Of a DNA stretch of 64,000 bases, positions 1-11,522 are shown in pieces (position 1 is the first letter of the stretch; every line of letters starts with the position of its first letter). Source of the stretch: Symsagittifera roscoffensis (lineage: Eukaryota > Xenacoelomorpha > Acoela > Convolutidae). The position numbers and the translations under genes were made by a program. The stretch lies in NCBI RefSeq assembly GCF_963678635.1, contig NC_087065.1:13676743-13740742 (forward strand). The letters are read 5' to 3'. The notes under the pieces are model-generated. The model did not search any database. It was not told the DNA's origin and saw only the letters and a program-made list of their open reading frames with translations.

Positions 1-2000
1 GCCTGAAAACACAACGTCATTTGATCAATTGGGGTGGTATCAATTTTAAAAGCTGTCACTCGTAATTCGTTTCGTTATCAGTATCAGTAAAGGTTATTGA
101 AAAACTTTATAACCCATCTTACACTATAAATTATTCAAAAACTTTATATCCCATCTTACACTATAAATTTGTGAGTTTAAGTATTTTTTGTTTTTTTTTG
201 CTTGATTGCTGTTTCAAAGAACACAAAAAAAATTCATTCATTCTTCAAGCATTCGTCTAATTTTTTCCGAAAAAAGGCCGTATTCAAATTTAATTTTTTG
301 TTTTGCCAGTAAAGTAGAATATGTTTTTTAAAATACTGTATCACCTGATTTACATTTTGTGTGATTAGATATTTCGACTAGATATATATGTAGGCACACA
401 ATTTGATGTTTGTAGATCACTGGAATCCAGAGACAAGTCTGTGAACATGCTCCAACGTATAAGTGGATTCCACTAACAAAATTTGCGTGAATATCTCGCA
501 AAATAACCGCAACGGGAGTTTTTTTTCGTTATATTAGTTTTAACGTGCATTCGCAACGAGCGAGTATAGCTATTTTTTTCCGTAACCTGCAGTTGTAAAC
601 GCATTCCGCACAACTCTCCGGATTCCGCTTACAATTTGCGGATTCAGCTTACAATCTGCGGACTCCGCTTGTAACTTGCGGACTCCCCTCACAGATGAGG
701 ACTTCACAACAAGGTTATTTTTCTATACACGTATTATTCTTTGTTTGTTGATTCCACAAATTTCTTCGGATTTGGAAAATTTTAATGCGGATTCCGCAAA
801 ACTTGTTGTGGATTATGCTAATTTGCTTTTTTAGGAGCTTTTTGAACAAAATCAAGATTCAGCTATTCGTTTGTGGAATCCGAAACAACAAAGACGATGA
901 AAGAAAGCTTTTGCCGATTCTACGAAAAGACCGTTCTCAGCCTGTTGCGGAATCTGCTAACCGCTCACAAAAAGCAGTTTGGCTCGTTATGATGTATCAG
1001 CGTAGAATTAGCAATGATTGAATGACGATTTTCAGATCAAATATTGAGCAATTTTCTGCAGGAAATTATCAATAACTCATCGATTAATTTTGTTAAACTT
1101 GCAAGCTTTTTTGCTTTTTGAATGATCTGATGATTTCTAAAGTTATAACTTCTATAATATTTTTTCCTGATATTTTCCGATGATATTTGGGTAGATCGAA
1201 AGTATAAGAATCACTTTAATGGGAATGAATTGGAGCCAAAACTTATCTTCTAATGATGTAATACCAATTAAGGCACTTAGCAAAGTGGTAGGGAGTTTAC
1301 ACTCTGAACGTCGAAGTGCATGATCGATATCCTGCCATGGCAAAGATAGTGTGTGAGGACGAGCTCTCACTTGAACTTTACATTAATGTCTACTACAGCT
1401 TAACCAATTTTAGCTGCAATAGTGGTACTACGTGAAAATTCTAAGCGAAGAAAAAACGGCCTTGAAACGCAAAAAAAGCTTCGCTCATAAAAATAACTTA
1501 GTATGAAATGAGAGAAAATAGAGACAAGCCTGTTAAAGCTCAATGATAACTGCTCTGCAATTCACAGGAACCACAGTTGTTATGATTATGATCATGATTA
1601 TTGAGTTGGTATATCTACTCTTGCCATAAGAAGTAACAAATTATGTTTTGAAAGTTTTCATCCTTTCTGCTTCAAGAGCCCGTAAATCAAGAAAAAATTA
1701 AAAAGATCTCCCAAAGCTCCTGGTTTGCCATGAACACAATTTTTCTCATTTAATTTTCAAATTTTTGGAACATAGTCAGTTTTGAAGGTTATTTGAAAAA
1801 AGTGTGGTTAATACAGTAAATTTTCAAAATGAAATTATTTTTGTTGAAAGAACGTTTCAACCGATGAGTTATTCTGTGGGCTTGTTTTACTGTAGCAGAT
1901 TTAATTATCTCAGATAATCATCTCAGTTGACTAAAATAACTTTGTTTAAAAAAAATTACAAAAAAAAATATAAAACTCTTGATTGTTTTTGATTGATTTG
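1..2000. other. AT-rich non-coding DNA
   Basis: No convincing exon, RNA gene or transposon ORF was found. Reading frames here are short and AT-biased. The one structured stretch is the degenerate GGATTCCGC-type repeat at about 571-970, listed separately. If the minus-strand glutamate receptor-like gene at 7052-10802 continues downstream, some of its introns or later exons could fall here, but I could not identify them. Confidence 0.5.
571..970. repeat. Degenerate short tandem repeat, four exact-length 20-bp units at 621-700
   Basis: Positions 621-640, 641-660, 661-680 and 681-700 are four successive 20-bp units of the form GAYTCMGCTTACAATYTGCG, with only a few changes until the fourth, which is more diverged. 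Looser matches to the GGATTCCGC core, in both orientations, continue at about 788, 871 and 945. No coding potential is evident. Confidence 0.75.
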
Positions 2001-2660
2001 TTTTAGTTTTTGAAAAATAATATTTCTATGTCATGTTTGATAACATTTGTTTTAATTTTCCTGACATGGTAAAAAGGATTAGCTAAACTCAAGGAATGAA
2101 TTTACCTTTCGTAAAAATTATTCCAAATATTTGACTCGTTTGATTCGTTGGCTCTCATTTTACATTTGATCTTTTATTGATGATTATGAGTTTTGTCTGT
2201 TACAAAAAATGCATGTTTTGAGTGTATCAAGCTTCAAAATTAAAAACTGATAAGATTGCTGGAAAATGATATATACACGTTTTGCCAATAACAACTTGTT
2301 TTGGTTAAGAACCTGAAAAAGAAACGTTCAGTTTTTAATTTTGAAGTTTGAAACATGCATTTCAAAACATGCATTTTTCGAAACGTGCATTCAAACGTGC
2401 ATTCAAACGTGCATTTCGAAACATGCATTCAAAACATGCATTTTTTGTAACAGACAAAAATCATAATCATCACTATAGGATCAAATGTCATTTGAGAGCC
2501 AAAGAATCAATTGAGTCAATTAGTTAGAATAATTTTTACAAAAGCTAATTTCATTCCTTGATTTTAGCTTTTAATCCTTTTTACCACGTCAGGGATTTTA
2601 AAACAAATGTTATCCAACATGACATACAAATAATGTTTTTTTAATATTGCAGTTTTGAAA
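2000..2660. mobile_element. Foldback element: long inverted repeat
   Basis: The left arm at about 2030-2255 reads as the approximate reverse complement of 2318-2625, with matching blocks around the words CTGACATGGTAAAAAGGAT, TTGGCTCTCA and TTGTCTGTTACAAAAAATGC. The homology extends weakly to about 2000 and 2660. The spacer is only about 60 bp. The right arm is longer because it holds an expansion (about 2345-2440) of a roughly 12-bp unit ending in GTGCATTC or ATGCATT that is single-copy in the left arm. No transposase is present, so this is a non-autonomous foldback or MITE-like element, or an inverted duplication. Confidence 0.8.
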
Positions 2661-2736
2661 AACAGTGTTTAATATTGCAATTGTTTTAGCAATTTTTCGA
2701 TAAGGCCGAATGATATTGAAATCTCAACAAACTTAA

Positions 2737-2892
2737 ACAACACTGCTCGTATCAGGGCGAAGCCCTGAATGTTCCGACTGCCTTTTATGGTTTATGGAGC
2801 AGTTATGACATAAATATCATTAACAAATTTATTTTAAAAAAACCCATCCCGAGCACAAATATTCCGTTACTTTCGTATCGAAAGTCGGAACA
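2737..2892 (-). mobile_element. R1 repeat, internally deleted copy
   Basis: Both ends of the R1 family are present: the CTGCTCGTATCAGGGC end with its CAGGGC-GAA-GCCCTG hairpin, and the ACTTTCG-TAT-CGAAAGT hairpin end finishing in GTCGGAACA. About 370 bp of the usual middle is missing. Strand is given so that the CAGGGC hairpin is the 3' end, following the Helentron-like reading explained in the findings; that orientation is inference. Confidence 0.85.
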
Positions 2893-5800
2893 ACAACTTG
2901 TAAGCAGTTTGAACTAGAACAAACATTTGTTATTTTCGGTTGACATAATAATAAATAATATGGGAGAACTTAATTCACCCTACTTTGAACTTATCCTTAT
3001 ATGAAAAAAATAGTTTACCACCAATTTAATTATCCAGAGTAAAAATAGAACGATCCGTGAATATTTTTGTGGGGCCAAATTAGCAGAAGTTATTGCTGTA
3101 GTTTGATGTTTTCAGAAGAGTGCCCACTATTTACTGTTTGTTTACTTTCAGACTTTTATAACGCCTTTTTCTGTCGAATATTTGGAACTCTGACTGTTTT
3201 ATTACCCCATACAGACTATATATTTAACAATCAATAAACGAGAAGAAGTTATTCGGTAATTTATATTTCCACACCTTCGCCCGCAGATATTTAGATTGAG
3301 GGGTTGAAACGAACAAAGATTAAACGAAAAACTCAGAGGAGCGAATAGGAAAGAAGGTTGCTTTGACTTCAAAAAAACTGCTCCAAGATCTTTTTGAGCC
3401 TTAAAAATTTTATAATTCAATCGAAAATTTGAGAAAGTAAACAAGAATCCATCCAGCAATCTCAAGATAGTTTTTTTTGTTATCGAATTTAATAAAATTT
3501 GGGAACATTGACTTCTGTTTTTAGCCATTACTTTCAAAGTTTTCATAGATTGCCTAATTTTGCTTGCCTTCTTCCCGCCTTCAAGAAAATACCTGAAAAT
3601 AAAACTTTACAACAGACTTCGATGAATATTTTGATTCTCCAAAATTTAAGATTTTTGAATTGACCTCTGCATGACCCATGTTTTGACCCAGTTTAAATAA
3701 TGACACTATTTTCTCTCGATTGTTTTAAATTGTTCAAAAAGCGACACTGACTTTAAAATGCCGCGTGAAGTTTTCATGTGGAATAACTTCGTTAAATAGG
3801 GATTTAAATTTGCAGTTGAAGTCACACAAATTCAAAGCTAATTCTTTTCCCGTCCATTAAAGAGTAGCGGACCACAATCTGATCACAAACATCTTACTTC
3901 AGCGGAATTATTTCACGTATTGGCATGCTCACGACGCATTTCAGGTTTTCCTTCAGCGTGAATTTCCTTACAGCCCAATTATGAACACTTCGTTAAGTTG
4001 GATTAACCTAAAACTAGCCTCGAAATTTGAGCCTTGATCCAATACGTCAACGTGAAAACAATCTACCACTATTACAACCCAGAAATAATCGGTAAAACCG
4101 GACAAATGGTGAAAAGTTAAGCTTTTATGGCATGTCCAGTTGATACCTAGAGCTTGTATCAATACAATAGAACTTGTATTAGCTTGACTCACTGGCTTTC
4201 AAAAAAATACTCGACTAAATAGTCATCAGGGTGGAAAAAAACTTCAGATGGATCGTAAAAAATTTTAATGACATTATTTAAAAGTGATAAAAGCGCACAT
4301 TGGGCAGTTGCAGCCATTGAAATTGCGATTTTTAATGGAAAAGCAATTATTCCCGGCGGGCTAGTTCCTGTAGAAGCGTGAATGAACATTTTTCCCGCCC
4401 ATTGGAAGTGCGAAATTGATCTGAAAGCGGCCAGGAGTTGTAAGGGCGAATTTAATAGGCTTTACTAAGTAAATACTTGATTTCTGGCCAATTTAAATAG
4501 CACTTGCCCTTAGCGAAGGTGTTAAAATACCTGTCTTGGGGGACGAATTAGCCGGCTAGATTGACGCGCGGTAGCTAGCTACTTACGCGCAATTTAGAGG
4601 ATTAAGCAAATCACAGACAGAAAATGAGGTCAACGAATAGCTCAGCTGAAGCGAAATGACCGGTTGCTAAAATCAGGTTAGGGTTGAAAAAACCAATTGA
4701 CCAAGAGCTAAAATCAGCACGTCCTCATTCCATTTAAGCTTCGCGAGATTAAAATGGCAAATTAGTCAGATCAATTAAGCAGGACGGAGGTTGGAGACTT
4801 GCACAAAAAATTACGACCAAGCTGTCTAGCATTCACGGATAAGATTCTATCAAAACGTGTCTGATTTGCATAATATCCATTAAGCAATTGCTCGTAATAG
4901 TTTATTGTGATACTTGAAAGTGAGTTCCAGACTGGGCTTTTTTAAGATGATTATTTATAAAATTTAATTTGATGAATTTGGACCTATACTGGAAACAATT
5001 TATTATTAAGATTAGTTCCACGACCTCTAAAGAATGTTTTGTTTAGTTTTTCAGGCGTAGGAGACTGCTTGTATCAGGACAAAGCCCTGGCTGTTTCGGA
5101 TGTCCTTTAGGTTTTATGGAGCAGCTTTGTTAAAATTGGTTGAAATATAGCTTACGAATTGATGAAATTTCAATAAAACTCTTTTCTTTTATTTTTTTGG
5201 AAAGTTTTCTCCTCACATGCAAGGTAAAAATATAAACTACTGCTTTGTTAACTTTTATCAGAGTTTTTCTGGTAAAACTTGTTTTGCGCAATTTGAATCA
5301 AAAATTTTACCTCCAAAATGGGTAAATTTGACTTTTTTAATTAATCAAACGTTGCCCAGTGAATTATTGAGCAAGTTATACCAAATCGAGTTTCTCACAG
5401 AGCCCAAGAAAATCAAAGCTCGGATGGGAAAATCTGCAAACAATTAAAAAAACTTTTTGAAGCTAAGATTTTGAGTTTTATACAGTAAAAATTACAATTT
5501 TTGCCATCAATCGAAAATACAACCTCTGACACAGATGTTTGGAGATTTTAATTTCTAGATGTAGGTTTAACTTTACCCTTGTTAGACAGTGTAAGACGCC
5601 CGATTGATATAACTTGCTTATCAGTTCACTCGGTAGTTTTAGCGTAACTTTTGATTAACCAAAATTTTTTTTTGTGGCCTAATTTTTTCTCCAAATTTTG
5701 CAAAATTAGTTGAACCACAATAAATCTGATAAAATGTTAAGCAAGATTGTTATTTCCAATTTTAATCAGTCTTAGCTCAAATTAAAATAAAAAATGATTG

Positions 5801-7051
5801 AAGTTTCCAATCTTATTCATTTTGACCAAAAAACTTTAATCAGCGCATTTTCAGTTAAAACTTTCTTCAACTAGTTTTTTCAATTTCCAACTCTTTTGTT
5901 GCAATGATAGCTAGGGTCAAAACATTTTATGCTAGTAAAAAAGCAACACCAGGGAATTTTAATTAGCATAATGCTAGTAATTAGGAATATAAAAACCATC
6001 ACAAAAAATGGCATACAAATTTGACTTTGAAAACGTACCTCAAAATCTTAAAATTGGCTGCCACTAACTCCTTAAACAAGGATGCACAGAAACTCAATAA
6101 GCCAGTTTTTGTTTTTGTCTAAATCAAAAATTTATCGAAATATATGTGATCTCCTGTTTCCACATTTTGTTTTTCCACATCGCTACTCATATTTGCAAAA
6201 ACAACACTTATGTTTTGCTCATTACAATTTTCTAATAGATTAAAATTTGTTTTAATTTTTTTGTCATGTTTTTTTGAGTTTGTCGTTTTTTAAAAGCCAG
6301 CTATCCTTCCTGTTTTTGCGTTTGCTTTTTAAAAATGACAAAATCTTGTGAACTCGCAATTGTTAGGAGCTTTTTTCGAGTTGGGATTGACAACATAAAA
6401 TTTGTTATCAATTTTCTCTAAATTTTTTGCGCTTTAGATGATTTCATACTTTTTATTAATTAAGAATTATTCCAAGTCAATTAAAGCAAGAAAAAAGATA
6501 TTTTTTGTAGCTAGTAAAAGAAGCGTATTTTAGGCATCCAAGAAAAGAAGACACAAAAATGTTTACCTTTTTTCACAGAATTTTTTCGGAAAATTTAACA
6601 TTCTAAGAATTATGGGTCAGCCTAAAAAATATAATTTTAACAATTTCAACAGTGTATAATAGCTAATTTCGCACTAGTCTTCGTTCTTAGGAGCATAGTC
6701 TTCGTTCGTAGAAAATTTGGATTATTTTGATGTTTCGTTGGGAGTGAATGGGTTGAAATTAGGCTTCTGTAGTTGGTACAAAAATAGCTGAAACACTTTT
6801 CAAACTATTGGAATAAGGTTAGGGCTACTTTCTTGCATTCGTTTTCAGTAGCAAAAAATGAGAACTAAGACTAAAAAGAAAAAAATAGGACTTCTTTTTC
6901 TCGACACTTTTCACCGCTTTCATTGGGCTTTTTATTGATCTTGATTTTGACAAAGTGTGTGTGAGTGGGCTTGTATTTGCTCCCAGCTGGTATGCGTGCG
7001 TATCTCGTGTTTGAGGCGTGGGTTTGATTGATTGCAAGAGACTCAACTGAC
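2893..7051. other. Non-coding stretch, probably intron or 3' flank of the receptor-like gene
   Basis: Apart from an R1 end fragment at 5063-5130 I see no exon with good splice sites and no repeat of note. If the minus-strand receptor gene continues downstream of its exon at 7052-7216, this is where the next exon or exons should lie. Inspection did not reveal the expected continuation of the amino-terminal domain. Confidence 0.4.
5063..5130 (-). mobile_element. R1 end fragment, degenerate
   Basis: The first 65 bp match the hairpin end of R1 (ACTGCTTGTATCAGG ... TTTATGGAGCAG) with several changes, including a hairpin arm altered from CAGGGC to CAGGAC. The remainder of the element is not recognisable downstream. 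Confidence 0.65.
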
Positions 7052-7216
7052 CTTGAAAGAGTAGACCCATCGTCTGTCTGACAAACTGATGAGTGGAATG
7101 TACATCTGGGAGGCGACCATGGTCAGGAAGGACACTATCTCGTGGTCACACACTGCCAGCACAGCTATCGTGTTCGCCGAGATGCGACTGTTTGGACGAC
7201 AGTAGTACTGCATCAC
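7052..7216 (-). CDS. Internal exon, ionotropic glutamate receptor-like amino-terminal domain
   Basis: This 165-bp GC-richer block on the minus strand lies between an acceptor (TTTAG, ending at 7217) and a strong donor (AAG|GTCAGT at 7051-7050). Read in phase 0 it gives 55 residues with no stop. The core (IAVLAVCDHEIV, then SQMYIPLISLSDRRWVYSF) has the pattern of the lobe-I segment in NMDA-type receptor amino-terminal domains, where a beta strand is followed by a helix and an IPV/LGL strand. It joins in phase to the signal-peptide exon at 10488-10802, and the joined length fits the spacing in that family. Receptor class is inference from pattern; related periplasmic-binding-fold receptors (metabotropic, guanylate cyclase) are alternatives. 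Confidence 0.5.
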
Positions 7217-10200
7217 CTAAATTCACTATACTCTAGGACCTAATTGCAGACAGTTTTGGTAAACTAGGGGTCTCTATGAGGTTTTGAAGTGCTCAAAAAA
7301 CAATTTAGTCAACCTAATAAACCCCCTCCTAGATATCCTTCTGGCCTTGGTATTGACTCTTTTCTGATCATTTTGGAACCCGTGCGTTGTCTATAGTTGA
7401 TGGCAACTTTATGGCAAAATCGTAGATCTTGAATCAAAATTTAATGAGACTTATTTTTCCGTTTGAAAATCACAGAAATTTTTTTGCGCAGTTAAAAAGA
7501 CTATTTAGACGATCAGTTTTGTTGACAATCTTTGACGAACAATTTGTATTTTTCAAAAACTTTTGGATTAAAAAAGCAGAATTTTATGGCATGAAAAAAT
7601 ACAGAGGTTAACAACGATCGAGTTGTTTGTTGTAGTCTCTGATTTTTTTTGTCGATTTCTAGTTTTCAACTGAGCACTTAATTTTATTGCAGTTGGAACG
7701 CAATTAGAACACAAAACAAGAAAAAAAAATTTTCATGAGTTAATCTGTCACTTTTGTTTATGTTTTTTTTTCAATTCAATGAAAAATTTCAGTAACGTCA
7801 GGATCAAATGTAGGCATTGAGAGAGTTTTTCTCGACACCCCGAGGCAATTCTTTTTGAATTTCTTCGACATCAATTTAATCACAATGGAAAGCGTTTTAA
7901 GCGATAGATCGCTTGGCATTTGTTTCTGATACTATTACCATCTGTCATTGGTTCGACTATTGAAAACGGCGAAGAAATCTGATTTCAGTTTTTTCCACGC
8001 ACTGTCAGGTACCACAAATAATCATCCTAACGAGTCGAGCGCTCTAATGGATTCAAGTTTTTTCAGTCGTGAATTATGCAACATTCGAAAATTGAATAAT
8101 CTGTTAAATATTTGATTTTTGATCTAATTTCGAACAAAGAAAGTGAACTTGAGCAGGCTCATTTTGTTTTTCAAACAAGAGCATTTACCGCAAACAATTA
8201 TTGAAATGGTTGGAGTGTGGTGTATCATAATGAAGCCCTTTCACCCCTGATTTGATCGAATTTTGAAAATTTTTTAAAGAATTGTTCCATTTTGAGAAAA
8301 ATGTTGGCCCAGTTTGCCATTTTTACTGTGACTGCCAAATATTCCGAAGTTTTAGGCGTTCGCCAGATCATATTTGTCTCAGCACTCACAAAAAATTGAC
8401 ACAAATTTGAAAAAAAAAATTCTAATGTTTTTTTTTAAATGTGGTCGGAACATTCTGTGTTACTCGCACAGCAACCAGCTATCCTTGATTTTTTTGGTTT
8501 ATGTTTAAGAGTTGAAAAATGAGAAAAAAAGAACAGATTTTCCTAAAACAGTAAATTTGGCACATGTTTATGATGAAGCAACGTTCACTTGAACCAATTG
8601 GTTCGACACTTGGCACACAATCAGTCATTAGAGTACGTTTGGATCGGCATGAAAAAACCTTTTACAGAGGGCGCTGAGAATAAAAACTACAAACGCCTTA
8701 GCGGTATCATTATGTCTTTAAATTCAAGAGCTGTTTTTTTTTGCTAAACGTTTTCAAGATGCCATTAAGTCAATTAACACAACATTGAAGAGTATCAATT
8801 GAGTTTTAAAATTTTTTTTGTCAAAACCACTCTCAAAAAGTGAGCAAAAATTATGGCAAGTGTGAATTTTTTCAAGCATTTTAGGTGCCTCAAAATGCAT
8901 CAATGTGATTGCGAGAAAACGTGGTAGCATTTCAAACATGATTCGAAATCCAAACAAAAATAGTTTCTCTCAATGTCAAGAAAGTTGGTCTGATTTCATG
9001 AAAATCACAATAAGTCACCGCTGAACTGAGTGTATGTGATGGTTTAGGGGAAAACTGTATTTGTCATTTACTTTGTTTTGGCTAAGAAAATATCGTGTTG
9101 CCCTAGTTAGTATATGTCTAATTTTAACCAGATAACCAAAAATTGGACAAATACATTCAATAATTTCAACATTTCATAATTATACTTTTGCAATATTTCT
9201 TGTTTTATTTTTCAATATTAGTAAAATCTTTTTGTTTTTCTTATGAACTTTGTTGCCCTATTTATCAATTGAAAAATTAAAAGTTTTAGTTTGGATGAAG
9301 TTTCGTACTATTTTTCTAGAATGAAAAGAATCAATCATTTTTTTCTGTTTTCCTTTTTTCTGTTGGAGCAAACAGGAATTTTTAAAGATGGCTAAAAATT
9401 TTTTGTATTAAACTAAATACTAGTAGCGATTGGTTGAAGATCAAACAAAAAGAGAAAAATTATGAAGAACATTGAAAATGATTACTAGAAAGCCTTAAAT
9501 TAAAAAAGCTAAGGAAAATTTTTCTCGGAACTGAAAAACATTTTCGGGATATTCCAGTGCAGCGTGCAGCTGGAATTAGCATTTTAAGGGCTTCTATCGA
9601 TTGTTTCACTCTATCCTATACCGAATGTGTTACTTCATGTTAATTGAATTTAGGAGGAAAAAAACACCTTTGAATAAGTACTCCAGTAAAAAAAAATATT
9701 ATTACTGAAGGCAACAGAAACAGTCATATCAAATACCGGAGAAAAACTCAAAAAAATCATTAGAGATTAGAACTGTTTCTAAAATTATTACCAATATTAT
9801 TACCAAAAAATAGCTTGTATATCACAGCAAAGCCATGCGTTTTCCGAAGGTCTAACTGGTCTCAAATTGATTTTGGTAAAAATTTTTTGATAAAGCATTA
9901 AATTTGAAGTGTTTTTAAAAATGGTTGATAAAATTTGAGTTGCAGAGGGAACTCATATAACCAATTAGCTTACTATTTTGCAAATTTCAAAGCACCAGAA
10001 CGCTTCTAAAACAGTTGCTGATTGTGAAATTGTTTTTTACATTTGAGCTCGTGGGAGAAAATATCTTCATCGGGATAAAATGTCATATCTAATCTTAAAT
10101 CGCTGAAGTTAGACTGAAACAAACACCCCATTAAGCTAACGTATTCCCTACTTTTTTAAAAGTTCAGAAATAAACTTATGCATACTATGTGAAAGTCATT

Positions 10201-10487
10201 CATTCCACATTCAACGTGAAACACTTTCTTACCATACAATTTTTTGAAAATTAATTCTGGAAATGATCTCACGATAACACTTCGACTGAATTGCAACCAT
10301 GGCATTGAAAAAAAAACGAAAGTTAGACTGCAATTGATAGATAATATTATCAATCAAATCAGCATAGTAATGTTTAGAAGCTTCCAAGAAAGGCTTGAGA
10401 TTCGCAATTTTTTTCTAGGCTGCAGAAAAAAGTGTTTCTGCAACGGTCTCTCTGCACAGCAGTGAAAAAATAGCTGAAGTTTCATAC
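7217..10487 (-). other. Candidate 3.3-kb intron of the receptor-like gene
   Basis: This lies between a phase-0 donor (GAG|GTATGA at 10487) and a phase-0 acceptor at 7217. It is AT-rich and I saw no further exon in it. It contains an R2 repeat copy at 8008-8482, and around 9812-9855 a very weak resemblance to an R1 end. Confidence 0.45.
8008..8482 (+). mobile_element. R2 repeat copy
   Basis: The left boundary starts near CAGGTACCACAAAT, a word shared with 52534-52547. The right end holds GGTCGGAACATTC (8443-8455), a hairpin CTGTG-TTACTCG-CACAG (8455-8471) and the tail GCAACCAGCTAT. The middle aligns loosely with 52536-53010 and 53160-53400, sharing a motif like AATTTCGAACAAAG. No coding capacity is present. 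The left boundary is uncertain. Confidence 0.6.
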
Positions 10488-10802
10488 CTCGTAAGGATTC
10501 ACACTGTCGTACATGACCTCACTTGACCCGTACTTTTCCAAGGTCACAGCCGACTGACTCGCTATACTCGAGTCCTCCAGATTGTCCAGCGCATCTTCAT
10601 AACTAGTGTACACTTCGTAATGACTCCGGTTGAATATGCCGGCTACTTTGAAAGTGTACTTCGTATCGAAGTCGTCTTTGCCCAGTCGGCTCGACCCGAG
10701 AACCAGTGATGAGAGTGGAAAGATTAGCAAGAAGTAAGCCGAGATCACTACTAGAATCTTATGTAAATTCGCGACTCTTAGGTCAAAAAATTTCACCTTC
10801 AT
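10488..10802 (-). CDS. First coding exon with signal peptide, receptor-like gene
   Basis: ATG at 10802-10800 opens 105 codons ending at GAG|GTATGA (donor 10487-10486, phase 0). Residues about 15-37 form a hydrophobic segment (ILVVISAYFLLIFPLSSLVL) typical of a signal peptide or anchor. It is followed by a charged linker and the strand KVAGIFNRSHYEVY, which resembles the first beta strand of receptor amino-terminal domains. An N-glycosylation sequon (NRS) is present. Codon use is clearly GC-richer than the surroundings. It pairs in phase with the exon at 7052-7216. Only the amino-terminal part of the gene is visible; no pore or ligand-binding exon was found, so identity as an ionotropic glutamate receptor is tentative. 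Confidence 0.55.
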
Positions 10803-11458
10803 TTTTCAAACAAAGTAAAGAAGATTGTTTTGAAGATTATATTTTAGTTTAACTTAGTAATAATTTTTATATTGAACTAATCTAAATCGCGAGTAGCAAC
10901 TTTTTTCAAGAATTGTTAACCATGAATATGTAGTATCTGTCTTTTTCATCAGAATAAATTTGTAAATGAGCTATAATGGTAAAATATGTAAGTGTACAAC
11001 AAGAATAAATTGTTCAGGGAGTAAAGTTTCATCTTTTTTGAAGATGAATTTCAGAATAAAGTCGCGCCTGGTTGCACCATAAGTAATCTACAACATTGGC
11101 TCGAATTATTCCACCCTTCCTTCTAATGTTTATTCGTCTAATTCCGGTGTAATTTGATAATAAAACAAATCATTTTATGAACTTCAGCTGATTTTCACCG
11201 CAACATTTGTGCGCGCGGGAGAACAAAAATTCATTAAGGCTTTTTTTGGGTGCGATAAAAACACAGCAGATAATTCTGCCAATTTAGCCGCGGGTTTATA
11301 CTAAAATGAACAAAGCACAAAAAATACACCAACAAAAGTTCGCTGGAGCTGTGCGCTTTTTTGTTGAATATTTATTTGCAGAGAAAATATTGGATGAAAA
11401 ATTTAAAAATAACCTCTAAGTCTGTGTATCGCAAGTAACTGTAACGGAATACTATTAA
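10803..11458. promoter_or_regulatory. Putative shared upstream region between divergent first exons
   Basis: This 656-bp interval separates the minus-strand ATG at 10802 from a candidate plus-strand ATG at 11459. It has two locally GC-richer spots (GTGCGCGCGGGAG near 11210 and GCCGCGGG near 11287) in otherwise AT-rich DNA. No specific promoter element can be assigned. The promoter role is inference from position only. Confidence 0.25.
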
Positions 11459-11522
11459 ATGATGGCCACTCTGAACTTCGGTCGATTTAGTTCGCAAGTG
11501 AGACGTGTCTGTTATCTGGATG
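11459..11522 (+). CDS. Candidate first coding exon, unknown protein
   Basis: Two consecutive ATG codons (11459 and 11462) open a 21-codon reading frame of balanced composition (MATLNFGRFSSQVRRVCYLD) that runs into a near-ideal donor, GATG|GTAAGT at 11523, in phase 1. No downstream partner exon was identified nearby. The plus-strand exon at 46887 has a compatible phase, but the 35-kb distance makes that speculative. It could equally be a chance open frame. Confidence 0.25.

Noticed and set aside
3202-3546. 114-codon minus-strand open frame
   Set aside because: AT-biased codon use, no domain pattern, no splice or start context.
5217-5447. 76-codon plus-strand open frame
   Set aside because: Starts with ATG but lies in AT-rich DNA with no recognisable motif or neighbouring exon; likely chance.
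9812-9855. Possible R1 hairpin end
   Set aside because: Only the general order of AGCTTGTAT, AAGCCATG and TTTTCCGAAGG resembles R1. No hairpin and too many mismatches.
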